Source: Shewanella eurypsychrophilus
GTDB lineage: Bacteria > Pseudomonadota > Gammaproteobacteria > Enterobacterales > Shewanellaceae
DNA length: 64,000 bases
NCBI RefSeq assembly: GCF_007004545.3
Contig: NZ_CP045503.2
Coordinates: forward strand, 4,124,102 to 4,188,101
Reading direction: 5' to 3'
Shown here: positions 36,460 through 44,593 of the stretch, in pieces
How positions within the stretch are numbered: the stretch's first letter is position 1
How the letters are laid out: the number at the start of each line of letters is the position of its first letter
Made by a program: the position numbers and the translations under genes
Notes under the pieces: generated by a model
Told to the model about the DNA's origin: nothing
The model's database searches: none
What the model saw: the letters and a program-made list of their open reading frames with translations, nothing else

Positions 36460-36927
36460 ATGCAAATTAACTCGAATGCTCAACAAGTCAATGGGACTCA
36501 TACTAGCCAAAAGCCAGCTCCAACCCAGGCAACATCTGCATATCAAGCTGAAGTTGTTGCGGCAAAGCCATTACCTAACATCACAGACTCAGTCACTCTA
36601 TCTGCCGAAGCTATAACCCTTTCCAAACAACCAGCAGTAACCTCTAAAGAAGCTGAAGTCTTGCCTTCGCCTACACTTCCTAATAACGGCGAAAAGGCCG
36701 AGAATTATGTCGAATATCGTAAAGCGAAAGCGCAGTATCAAATCTATTCAGATATGGCAGGCATGGCGACAGGAAACAGTAATAGCATTTCCCCCGTCAC
36801 CGCTTATTACGTCTCGAATAACGATGAAGCAAGAGAAGCTTTAGTTAGCTCTAAAGCTCAGCAACAACAGGTTTCAACTATGCAAACTTATGTAGAAACC
36901 ACTCAAAGTATCTATGAACAAGCCTAA
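36460..36927 (+). CDS. Uncharacterised protein (155 aa)
   Basis: I do not recognise the family with certainty. The protein has no signal peptide or membrane helix. It is rich in Ala, Gln, Thr and Ser, with a disordered N-terminal half (SQKPAPTQATSAYQAE) and an amphipathic helical C-terminal third (from about 80: ENYVEYRKAKAQYQIYSDMA, then QQQQVSTMQTYVETTQSIYEQA). The phrase ITDSVTLSAEAITLS resembles a motif common in small Shewanella and Vibrio proteins linked to flagella or surface, but this is only an impression. It is monocistronic, and the repeated channel 3' ends begin 21 bases after its stop. Confidence 0.7.
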   Translation: MQINSNAQQVNGTHTSQKPAPTQATSAYQAEVVAAKPLPNITDSVTLSAEAITLSKQPAVTSKEAEVLPSPTLPNNGEKAENYVEYRKAKAQYQIYSDMAGMATGNSNSISPVTAYYVSNNDEAREALVSSKAQQQQVSTMQTYVETTQSIYEQA

Positions 36928-36947
36928 TCATCACTGCCCAGTGACAA

Positions 36948-37180
36948 CTTAGCGCCGACTAGGCTTGCCACCAGTCTTGCTATATTCGCTGCCATATAAA
37001 ACAGTTTTATCCCCACACTAGCTATCGTGACTCTGAGACATCTTAGCGCCGACTAGGCTAGCCACTAGTCTTGCTATATTAGCTGCTGCATTAACTACTA
37101 CATGAAACAAGTTTTACCCCCACACTAGCTATCGTGACTCTGGGACATCTTAGCACCGACGAGGCTAGCCACTAGGATAG
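36948..37180 (-). repeat. Three tandem copies of the 3' end of the ion-channel gene
   Basis: CTTAGCGCCGACTAGGCT-type blocks begin at 36948, 37042 and 37149 (periods 94 and 107). The rightmost is the genuine 3' end of the channel gene. Read on the minus strand, the extra copies encode near-identical C-termini: ILVASLVGAKMSQSHDS (real), ARLVASLVGAKMSQSHDS (middle) and ARLVASLVGAKLSLGSDD (left), each followed by a stop. The 13-base difference in period is an insertion near AACTACTACATGA. Confidence 0.85.
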
Positions 37181-37787
37181 CCATGTAAAACTGACCTGCG
37201 ATCGCCTCCATATAGGCCAGAGCACGAGGCACTGGCAGTGCTGGTGATATTTCGCCATAGCCCACTGTCGTTAAGGTGATAAAGCTGTAATAGATCACGC
37301 TGGTGAAATTATCGGTCCAAGGCTTCACTTCTAGTCCATTGAAAGCCTGTCCAAACAACTCAATATTGATCAAGTAAATCATCGCCCAAATGAGTCCCAT
37401 CAATAGAAATATACAGATGGAACCAATAATCTGATTACTGGTGATCTTACCGCTAAACAGTACTTGTTTGGCTGCAGTCCAAGTCGACATTAATAGGAAG
37501 CCTAAGATGGCGAGTAAGGTGATAAGGTCTAAGTTGAGGGTCTCCATCATAGAACCTAACGTTGATAAGGCGACAATAGCTAACAAAATGCCTAAACCAT
37601 TTCTAAACATCAACTTATCTTTGCCGACTCCAATGACAGCAATAGACAAACAAATAATAGTCGTGGCGACTATCATTATTTGACCACCATGAAGTAACTG
37701 CTCAGCAATCGCCGAACCTAGCAGTAAAAATATCAGTGACAAAAGAAGATAACCGAAGTTATCTTCTTGGGTAATTTTGTGTCCCAT
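37125..37787 (-). CDS. Potassium-channel-family protein (Ion_trans_2)
   Basis: The 220-residue protein has about six hydrophobic helices. A pore loop follows in the last third with the selectivity filter TTVGYGE (filter residues 174-178) and a final inner helix YMAILVASLVGAKMS. There is no cytoplasmic RCK domain. The TVGYG filter identifies a potassium-selective pore. It is preceded by an AI-2E-type transporter gene on the same strand with only five bases between, so the two are likely one operon. Its 3' end has been tandemly repeated downstream. Confidence 0.9.
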   Translation of the reverse strand: MGHKITQEDNFGYLLLSLIFLLLGSAIAEQLLHGGQIMIVATTIICLSIAVIGVGKDKLMFRNGLGILLAIVALSTLGSMMETLNLDLITLLAILGFLLMSTWTAAKQVLFSGKITSNQIIGSICIFLLMGLIWAMIYLINIELFGQAFNGLEVKPWTDNFTSVIYYSFITLTTVGYGEISPALPVPRALAYMEAIAGQFYMAILVASLVGAKMSQSHDS

Positions 37788-37792
37788 TGCGC

Positions 37793-38905
37793 TTACTCTG
37801 TTTCAGTATTAACAGAGACGTCTTTCTCATCAACTGAGTCAGTCTCACTATCTATCCAGGCTATAAACAACTTATAGCCAAGTCCCATCACCACAGCACC
37901 GACAAACAAACCGACAATGCCTGACATCATCATGCCACCAATAGCACCAAGTAAAATAACCAGCATAGGAATATCGACACCACGCCCCATCAACATAGGT
38001 TTGAGGAACGCGTCACTTGCACTGACTAAAATGGCCCAAACCATAAACATGATAGCAACCGATGAACTTTCTACGGAAAACACATAAGCAATGATAGGAG
38101 CCAGTACTAAGATAGGTGGAAGCTGTACAATAGCCAAAACTAACACAGCTAACATCCAAATCCCTGTTGCTGGAACGCCCACGAGCCCCATACCGACACC
38201 AGCCAAAATTGACTGAATGAATGCCACACCTATCACTCCCTGAACAACACTACGTACCGTTGCCACAGACAGAGTTGAAAATTCGGCGCCATAGGAACCT
38301 GCAAGTCTACTGGCTACTTTATGGCATACCTCACTGGCGCCTCGAGTATTGGTAATAAATACCCCACCTATGATAATTGAAATAACAAACTGTAAAACCG
38401 TCATGCCGAAACCACCTAAGGCTGCTGCGCCTTTAGCTGCAAAGGCTTTAATCTCTTCATTGTGAGTTTTGAGCACGTTATCTAGGTTTGATGACGACTT
38501 ATCCCAGAGACTATATAATTTATCACCGATCAAGGGTAAGTCGGCGACTGACTCCTTGGGTGGCGGGATAACAAAAGTGCCTTCCTGAATTTCACCAATA
38601 AAATCTTGAGTACCGCTGACCAGAGCGCCAGAAAACATAAATGCAGGGATCAAGAGTAAGGCCAGCGAAAGTATGGTCACTAATGCACTCGAACGGCCAA
38701 GACTCAAACCACTTTTCTCTGATAACTTGCAGACCAAGGGATATAAGGTTATCGCGATTATTCCCCCCCATACAATGGGCATGATAAAAGGTTTAATAAT
38801 CTCAAAACACCAGATCACCACCATAAAAATAGCGGCTATTTTTATGGCTGCCTCTACGGCATGTTTAGTAAACCAATCGGAAGTGTCACTTTTAGAAGCA
38901 CTCAT
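37793..38905 (-). CDS. AI-2E family transporter (PerM/YdiK-like)
   Basis: The 370-residue membrane protein has about eight helices in the family pattern: two N-terminal pairs (about 15-85), a soluble middle region (about 110-160), then GVIGVAFIQSILAGVGMGLVGVP and KPMLMGRGVDIPMLVILLGAIGGM in the conserved C-terminal half. The superfamily includes autoinducer-2 exporters, sodium/proton antiporters and proteins of unknown use, so a substrate should not be assumed. It is likely co-transcribed with the potassium channel, which makes an ion role more appealing. Confidence 0.88.
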   Translation of the reverse strand: MSASKSDTSDWFTKHAVEAAIKIAAIFMVVIWCFEIIKPFIMPIVWGGIIAITLYPLVCKLSEKSGLSLGRSSALVTILSLALLLIPAFMFSGALVSGTQDFIGEIQEGTFVIPPPKESVADLPLIGDKLYSLWDKSSSNLDNVLKTHNEEIKAFAAKGAAALGGFGMTVLQFVISIIIGGVFITNTRGASEVCHKVASRLAGSYGAEFSTLSVATVRSVVQGVIGVAFIQSILAGVGMGLVGVPATGIWMLAVLVLAIVQLPPILVLAPIIAYVFSVESSSVAIMFMVWAILVSASDAFLKPMLMGRGVDIPMLVILLGAIGGMMMSGIVGLFVGAVVMGLGYKLFIAWIDSETDSVDEKDVSVNTETE

Positions 38906-39041
38906 GGAATTTCCTTATTGAGCCAGAGTTGGCCACATCAAAAGTTAAACAATTGTAAAGAAGTTATAGCTAGTTTTAATGATAATCAACTATATAGATG
39001 AAAATAAATGATTAAATTTATACTTGCTGGTAGGAATGGTT

Positions 39042-39078
39042 CTGAGCCAATGTGAACCTATAGGCCACATTGGCTCAG
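39042..39078. repeat. Strong inverted repeat downstream of the SYLF lipoprotein gene
   Basis: A perfect 13-bp stem (CTGAGCCAATGTG and its complement) with an 11-base loop lies 17 bases beyond the lipoprotein stop. No T run follows on the minus strand, so termination is possible but not canonical. Confidence 0.7.
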
Positions 39079-39094
39079 CGTACTAAGAAAAATG

Positions 39095-39685
39095 TTACTC
39101 ACCTTTCTCGATAAAGTCATCGGTAAAATCTGTTTTCCAATACTTATAACCTTGGACTGTCGCCTGTGCAGCCGCTCCCATTAAGTTGACCTGATAGCTT
39201 TTCACCCCAGAGACATCTACAGACTGGTTAGCAGACGCTTGATCGCCACTGCCCTCATATTCTGCACTTGCTTCAGCCTGTGCCTGTCCCTCATACCCAG
39301 ATTCTTTAAAACGAACCAGTGCATCTCTATCCATGAATGCTTGTACGAAAGCCACTTGTTTCCAGCCTATACCCGCACCGACTCCACCCGTTGCAAAACG
39401 ATAATAAGAGATCGCCCCTTTTTCATTGAGTACACACACACCGCCACCTGTTGAGAGTGCAAACAGATAACTGTTACTGCCAGTACAAGTCACGTAAGCG
39501 ATTGAGCTTGAGACTGCAGATTTGGCACCTTTATGCTCAGAGTAAATCTCAATCAATGCTGCATCAGTCTCCTGCCGTGCATTGGCTTTCTTAGCCTCTG
39601 GAGTATTACCAGTTGCACAGCCTGTTAATACCAGCGAAGTGACGATAACAGTAACTTTAACGAGACGAGAAAAATTAAAATTCAT
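39095..39685 (-). CDS. Lipoprotein with YSC84/SYLF-like domain
   Basis: The 196-residue protein has a lipoprotein signal with lipobox VLTGCA (Cys at about 23). The rest resembles bacterial SYLF/YSC84 lipid-binding domains: AALIEIYSEHKGAKSAVSSS, VCVLNEKGAISYYRFATGGVGAGIGWKQVAFVQAF split over two stretches, and a C-terminal VNLMGAAAQATVQGYKYW. A middle acidic Ala/Glu/Ser segment (about 140-165) looks flexible. SYLF proteins bind anionic lipids in eukaryotes; in bacteria the role is not established. It is a single gene. Confidence 0.72.
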   Translation of the reverse strand: MNFNFSRLVKVTVIVTSLVLTGCATGNTPEAKKANARQETDAALIEIYSEHKGAKSAVSSSIAYVTCTGSNSYLFALSTGGGVCVLNEKGAISYYRFATGGVGAGIGWKQVAFVQAFMDRDALVRFKESGYEGQAQAEASAEYEGSGDQASANQSVDVSGVKSYQVNLMGAAAQATVQGYKYWKTDFTDDFIEKGE

Positions 39686-39905
39686 AATGAACCCTTATAA
39701 CGGATAAAAATAACAGTGCGAATATACCGCATCCTACACATAAATAGACTTTTAGAATGTGAGCGCATAGCTAACGACTATACACAGGCTAGTAGAGCTG
39801 ATGGTTACAGCATTAAGGCTCAGTACTCACTTATTATCTTTCTAACACTTCCAACAGAAAAGATAGCTCAATTATAAAATGATGCCCACAGACATAGTTA
39901 CCATT

Positions 39906-40931
39906 TCATGCCAACGATTTTCTATACGCCCGCGGTGATTGCCCCGTCATGCGTTTAAATGCTCTTGAAAAGTGTGAAACATCTGAGTAACCAAGGGTTG
40001 AAGATATTCGGGTGACAGGTATTCCCTTGTCTGACATTAAGCTGATGGCTTGGCCATAAATAATCTCAGCTACGACCTCTGAATAGCTAGCCTTTTCGTC
40101 TGCGAGCCTGCGCTGTAAGGTTCTCACACTCATATTTAATATTAACGCTGCTTGTGTGATAGGGATTTTTCCCATACTGATATAGGGACTAATAGCGTCT
40201 TTAAATGAATGGAGGAAATTGACTGGTGCTGTGGGAGTTGTGGTTTTTGTTTCATCTCGATCCCAAGATGACTTCAAGTTAACTTTCTGCTCAATCTCTT
40301 CATCGCTAAAACTGATGGCACAGATTGAACGCTCAGTATAAAACCCAGTAGACTTAAGCATCAAAGCCTCTTTAAGGGCTTGTCTATTATCGTATTTCAT
40401 CACCACATCTTTTGGTGACCAATCACTTCTCGTTAGCCCCCTAACTAACTCCACCATAAAGATAAGCGCAAATTGTTCTGCAAGATGATGACTATGTTCC
40501 ATAGTCTGTTTTCTGTCACGAATGAACCAAGTCTTCCCAACAAGAGAGCGCAACTGGATATGAGTGTGAGTAGATTCATGGTGCATATAACTTATGAAAG
40601 CCTTGATCGCTTCTTTCAAAGTACAAGCTTGTTTTATATGGCTTATATATCGCGGGATAAAGACATTTCTACAGGCATACCAGATCAACTCACCAAATTT
40701 TTTCTGTCCAGACTTTTCATATAGAAGCTCAAGCAGATTGATCACCGGCGCTTCTGGTACATAAGTATGTTTACCCTCTAGAATATTGTCAGGTAATCCG
40801 ACCATTGAAATAAGCGGATAGATATTTTTATCTATCCGCTTTAATAAATTCACTAGAGTAATTGTATATTCTGATTTAAATAAAGGGACTAGATTAGCGC
40901 TGCGTTGCTGAACAGAATGAGCCGATAACAT
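39906..40931 (-). CDS. AraC-family transcriptional regulator (arabinose-binding-type N-terminal domain)
   Basis: From the ATG at 40931 (GGGA upstream) the product is 341 residues. The longer frame begins with a TTG at 40961. The N-terminal domain (about 10-215) is of the type found in OruR/ArgR-like AraC proteins. The C-terminal double helix-turn-helix (about 245-340) has MSVRTLQRRLADEKASYSEV and GYSDVSHFSRAFKRMTGQSPRAYR. It lies downstream of, and on the same strand as, the HlyD-DUF2955-outer-membrane efflux genes, 93 bases away. It is a candidate regulator of them; the effector is unknown. Confidence 0.9.
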   Translation of the reverse strand: MLSAHSVQQRSANLVPLFKSEYTITLVNLLKRIDKNIYPLISMVGLPDNILEGKHTYVPEAPVINLLELLYEKSGQKKFGELIWYACRNVFIPRYISHIKQACTLKEAIKAFISYMHHESTHTHIQLRSLVGKTWFIRDRKQTMEHSHHLAEQFALIFMVELVRGLTRSDWSPKDVVMKYDNRQALKEALMLKSTGFYTERSICAISFSDEEIEQKVNLKSSWDRDETKTTTPTAPVNFLHSFKDAISPYISMGKIPITQAALILNMSVRTLQRRLADEKASYSEVVAEIIYGQAISLMSDKGIPVTRISSTLGYSDVSHFSRAFKRMTGQSPRAYRKSLA

Positions 40932-41023
40932 CTTAGTTCCCACACAAAATAATACTGACAATAAAGAAAATAATCATGATATAGGCGCTCATCATTCGCG
41001 CAGCCTATATCATTAGTTGATGA

Positions 41024-41899
41024 TTAAAACTCATAAGATAGTGTTAGCATTGGGCCATGAAAGCCGTAATGAATACTGGTAGTGGTATAATCGCCATCGA
41101 TATCGGCGGTTACTTTGTAATATTTATAAGATAAGTCTGCCGCGAATTTACCTTCAAAGTTATATTCAATGCCACCACTGAGATCGATCAGCTCACCCTT
41201 TATATTGTCTATTTTGATGTAAAAATACTGAGCATGACCTGTGATGCTCCAGCTATCTGCAAATTGATAGTGCGCCAGCAAACCAAGATCCGGCAACGGC
41301 GCTGTCACATCGGTAAACACCACACTATCTGGATCGATATCTATGATGCCACAAGTTTCATCGAGACAAGCCCCTATCTCACCTTCAAAGCCAAGTTCCA
41401 GCCACATAACGTGCAAGCCAGCGGTAAAAATAAGATCCCATCGATCGTCAGTGTAAAAGTCATAACCATAACCTATGCGGGCAATATCGACATTGAATGT
41501 GGTCGTTATCTCAGCGCCTAGCTGAATAGAGTAGGTTTCATCAATATCAGGATCCGGGTGCTCAAACTCATAGGGAACGGTGATATTTTTATTGGTTGCG
41601 TCACGGTGGAGTCGCTTCCAGTCAAAGTAGATCCCATGCTGGTCATTGAACCAATAGGCAATTTCAATAAAAGGCAGAAACTCGCTTTCAACTAACTCTA
41701 AATCAGTTTCGAAATCAAGTTCGAACTCTTTATCTGTCAGCGGACTTGTGACATCCATGCCTGAGTCAGATGTCGAGTAAAAACCTCCGACTGAGATCTT
41801 TAAACGACTTTCATCAGCAATAGCTATTGGCGACAAAACAAGGGCCATAGTAACTAACAGAGCAACCCAAGCCTGACTAAACTGAGTAATGAAGTGCAT
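41024..41899 (-). CDS. Outer-membrane beta-barrel protein
   Basis: The start at 41899 follows AGAGGT with good spacing and gives 291 residues with a signal peptide (ending SPIAIADES). Alternating hydrophobic strands and a terminal Phe (LTLSYEF) are those of a small outer-membrane barrel with about ten to twelve strands. Two Cys (GACLDETCG) probably form a disulfide. It does not look like TolC, so it is not the usual outer-membrane channel for HlyD partners. Its close position after DUF2955 (4 bases) means co-transcription with the efflux genes. Function unknown. Confidence 0.8.
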   Translation of the reverse strand: MHFITQFSQAWVALLVTMALVLSPIAIADESRLKISVGGFYSTSDSGMDVTSPLTDKEFELDFETDLELVESEFLPFIEIAYWFNDQHGIYFDWKRLHRDATNKNITVPYEFEHPDPDIDETYSIQLGAEITTTFNVDIARIGYGYDFYTDDRWDLIFTAGLHVMWLELGFEGEIGACLDETCGIIDIDPDSVVFTDVTAPLPDLGLLAHYQFADSWSITGHAQYFYIKIDNIKGELIDLSGGIEYNFEGKFAADLSYKYYKVTADIDGDYTTTSIHYGFHGPMLTLSYEF

Positions 41900-41903
41900 A
41901 TCT

Positions 41904-42938
41904 TTACCTCTCAATCTTCCTTAAAAATGCCCAATTTCTGCTTTCCAGAAAAAAGGAAGCAAAAACCATGTAGATACCGACCATCATCAGCTGTAAAATT
42001 CGCATATAGAAATTTTCAGCCACTCCCTTGTCCGCCGAAGATGCCGTCGATCCCACCACCACAATCAAGGCCGAGAAAATTCCGGCATACAAGGGGGCTT
42101 TTGTCGGATCTTCATAAATCTTTTTCGCAAAGAGTATCGCCGCTAAGCTGGCTAAAATGACATAAAAAGACAGATCAGGAACAAACACTAATAAATTATA
42201 GAAAACAATTGCCAGTAAGCCACCAATACTATTGGTTATTAATAAAAATAAGCTCACTTTCACGCTTTTCTCCCCCGCTGCTTGCAAGGAGAGAATAGCA
42301 ATAAAAATCATGGTCAGAAGCGCACCGGATATCTCAAGCAGATAGAAGAAACAGATAACAGGAAAGGCTAAGAGTAATGCCCTGAATGACTCATAGGCTC
42401 TATCTTCAGAAGATTGAGCTGGCATAGGATGTTGCTCTCTCTTCTGGGAAAGATCTGGATACAGGGCGTGCATTAAGGCGAAGATGGCCACTGAGACCAC
42501 ACCTGAAAAACTCAAACCAACCCCGACCATAAGGGCGGCACCTGGTTGTTGCAGCCCCAGATAAGGCAGCAACAAAACAGCGATAATGAGGACAGTGGCA
42601 AAGAAATTCCATTTAGGATCGCTAAACAGGTAGTAGGCCCACATCATCACCATAGCAATTAAGGGGAGCAGGACAAAGGGATACTGAGTTGGTCCGAAAC
42701 TCACCACCCAAGCGATTAAAATGGTACAGATCATAGCGAGTAGTAACTCATAGACCGTCTGTTTCGTTGGCTCCTGCCTGTCGACGAAAAACTTGGCCAC
42801 AAATACAGGCACAATAAATGCCAGCGGCCATGCAAAGGCCGCCGAGATTGCAATAGACAAGGCTATTCCTAAGGTAAAACGTAGCACCTTGCGGGTATAG
42901 ATTTGCTCTGGGGTTGCGATAGCTTGACTACCTGACAT
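41904..42938 (-). CDS. DUF2955 inner-membrane protein (FUSC-like efflux)
   Basis: The 344-residue protein has about ten membrane helices in two sets of five, interrupted near residues 165-190 by a hydrophilic loop (DLSQKREQHPMPAQSSEDRAYES). The helix content and place in an operon with a membrane-fusion protein resemble AaeB/FUSC-type aromatic-acid or solute efflux proteins. DUF2955 is the specific family I recognise. It overlaps the upstream HlyD gene by 11 bases, so the two are translated together. Confidence 0.85.
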   Translation of the reverse strand: MSGSQAIATPEQIYTRKVLRFTLGIALSIAISAAFAWPLAFIVPVFVAKFFVDRQEPTKQTVYELLLAMICTILIAWVVSFGPTQYPFVLLPLIAMVMMWAYYLFSDPKWNFFATVLIIAVLLLPYLGLQQPGAALMVGVGLSFSGVVSVAIFALMHALYPDLSQKREQHPMPAQSSEDRAYESFRALLLAFPVICFFYLLEISGALLTMIFIAILSLQAAGEKSVKVSLFLLITNSIGGLLAIVFYNLLVFVPDLSFYVILASLAAILFAKKIYEDPTKAPLYAGIFSALIVVVGSTASSADKGVAENFYMRILQLMMVGIYMVFASFFLESRNWAFLRKIER

Positions 42939-44082
42939 AAGAGAACCAGCTAACTAAACGGATCCAAGCCTTGCCAAACAAGTTAAACAATCCGCCGTCG
43001 GATGTATAGACCAACACATCGGCTTGCCCACCGACACGCCTTAGGCCTTTGGTTTCTTCACCTGTGATAATGATAGTGACGGGAAAGCGCTGAGATTGGC
43101 GCAGCCAACCACTCTGCCCCGAGACTTGAGCAAGCTTCCCATTTTGCTCGCTCTGTCCCCAGTCGATGCCATAATCTATATTGCCAACTTTACCTTTAAA
43201 TACCTTGCCTGGGGCATAGTCCAAGGCAAACTCAACTTCATCACCTTGTTTCATATTACCTAAGCTGTTTTCTCTAAAGTAGGCTTCAATCCATACATCT
43301 TCAGAAGAGATAAAGGTCATCAAGGGCTGGCCTGCACTGGCAAACACGCCTTCTTTTAGACGAAAATTCGATGCACCACCATCGGTTGGTGCGCGTATTT
43401 CAGTTCTTTGCAAATTCAATTCAGCCTGTTGCAGCGCCAATAATGCAGACTTAACGTTAGTGTTGTTTTCACCTTCAGCACCCAGACGTTCTTCGGCTTT
43501 AGCAAGATCGGCTTTGGCAGCGGCGACCCCTGTCTCAGCACTGGTTAACTCAGCACGGGCATTATCGGCATCAGCCTGCGACATCACCGCCTTTTCGACC
43601 ATGGCGAAGATTCTTTTTGACTGCACCTGAGCATTCTTATAATTCGCAAGTGCATTGGTCACTTTCGCCTGAGCCGCTGCAACATTTGCAGTCTGTGCCC
43701 CCATATTCTGCCCAGCTTGCTTCAGTTTTTGCTGTGCAGTTTCCAGTGCAATCTGATAATCAAGCGGATCAATTTTGGCAAGCAGGTCCCCCTGTTTCAC
43801 TAAGGTATTTGGCGTGACCAGAATATCAATAATCTCGCCAGAGACTTGAGGGCTAATAGGAACGACAAAGGCTCTGACACGGCCAAGATCTGTCGAAGGA
43901 ATGAAGCGGTCGGCAATTAAGTGAAAGATAAACATCACCGTCGCCACACTCAAAATGATGTTGGTCGCCTTACGGATCTTGTTCGTCTTAGCTCGACTGT
44001 CATCGACACTGGGATCTGTTGAAGCCTGTGTGGGCTCTACCCGTTCTTGTGTCGTTTCTTTGTCTTCACGTTTCTCACTCAT
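42928..44082 (-). CDS. HlyD-family membrane-fusion (periplasmic adaptor) protein
   Basis: The 384-residue protein has a cytoplasmic Glu/Thr-rich N-terminus and one membrane helix (about 38-58). It then has a biotinyl-lipoyl half-motif (VSGEIIDILVTPNTLVKQGDLL), a helical hairpin (about 120-220), the second lipoyl half (TEIRAPTDGGASNFRLKEG) and a beta-barrel. It is the EmrA/AaeA class of adaptor and should join the DUF2955 protein to the outer membrane. It is the first gene of the operon adaptor-DUF2955-barrel, with the AraC regulator downstream. The substrate is unknown; weak acids are a family-based guess. Confidence 0.9.
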   Translation of the reverse strand: MSEKREDKETTQERVEPTQASTDPSVDDSRAKTNKIRKATNIILSVATVMFIFHLIADRFIPSTDLGRVRAFVVPISPQVSGEIIDILVTPNTLVKQGDLLAKIDPLDYQIALETAQQKLKQAGQNMGAQTANVAAAQAKVTNALANYKNAQVQSKRIFAMVEKAVMSQADADNARAELTSAETGVAAAKADLAKAEERLGAEGENNTNVKSALLALQQAELNLQRTEIRAPTDGGASNFRLKEGVFASAGQPLMTFISSEDVWIEAYFRENSLGNMKQGDEVEFALDYAPGKVFKGKVGNIDYGIDWGQSEQNGKLAQVSGQSGWLRQSQRFPVTIIITGEETKGLRRVGGQADVLVYTSDGGLFNLFGKAWIRLVSWFSYVR

Positions 44083-44593
44083 TTATCCTACCTACCCATT
44101 AATCTGAACACATGTAAACAACTGGCCAAAAAACTTGGATTTAAACTTGTTTTTAATACTAAAAACCAAGAATAACCCTAACAAGATTTTAACCTTAAAG
44201 ACACAAGATTAATTTTAATGACCTATCTAACCCGCTCTATAGCAGTCACTAATACTAAGCGGGATTAACAGAATATGATTATTGATATCGGTAGCGATTA
44301 GTTACCAGTTGATGCCAACCTAGCAAAGGAATATGAGAAATTCATCGCCAAGGTTATCCATAGCAAAGCATTACTTTGAATTGTAACAAGGGAAAAGAAA
44401 AGCGGAAGCTATCAGCCTGGGAACTGCTTGACCGATAGCTTCCTAAAAATTCCGGCCTTGGTGAGAGAACCGAAACAGACATAGGGTGTGCCTGACACAA
44501 ATAAAACTCTTGGATAAGCATTAATATGCATTACCCATATATCTTTAACTAATTAATCTTATTTTATAAATCCTTATTCGCTTTCACTCACTC
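44083..44593. other. Intergenic region between efflux operon and tricorn-like protease
   Basis: These 511 bases show no gene. The only structure is an inverted repeat (GGAAGCTATC at 44404-44413, complement at 44434-44443, 20-base spacer), which may be a long-loop terminator or a regulatory hairpin. The rest is A/T-rich. Confidence 0.5.

Noticed and set aside
37441..37683. Plus-strand 80-codon ORF inside the channel gene
   Set aside because: It mirrors hydrophobic codons of the channel on the opposite strand and has no ribosome site or family resemblance.
39042..39078. Canonical Rho-independent terminator
   Set aside because: The stem is perfect but no T run follows on the minus strand, so it was recorded as an inverted repeat instead.
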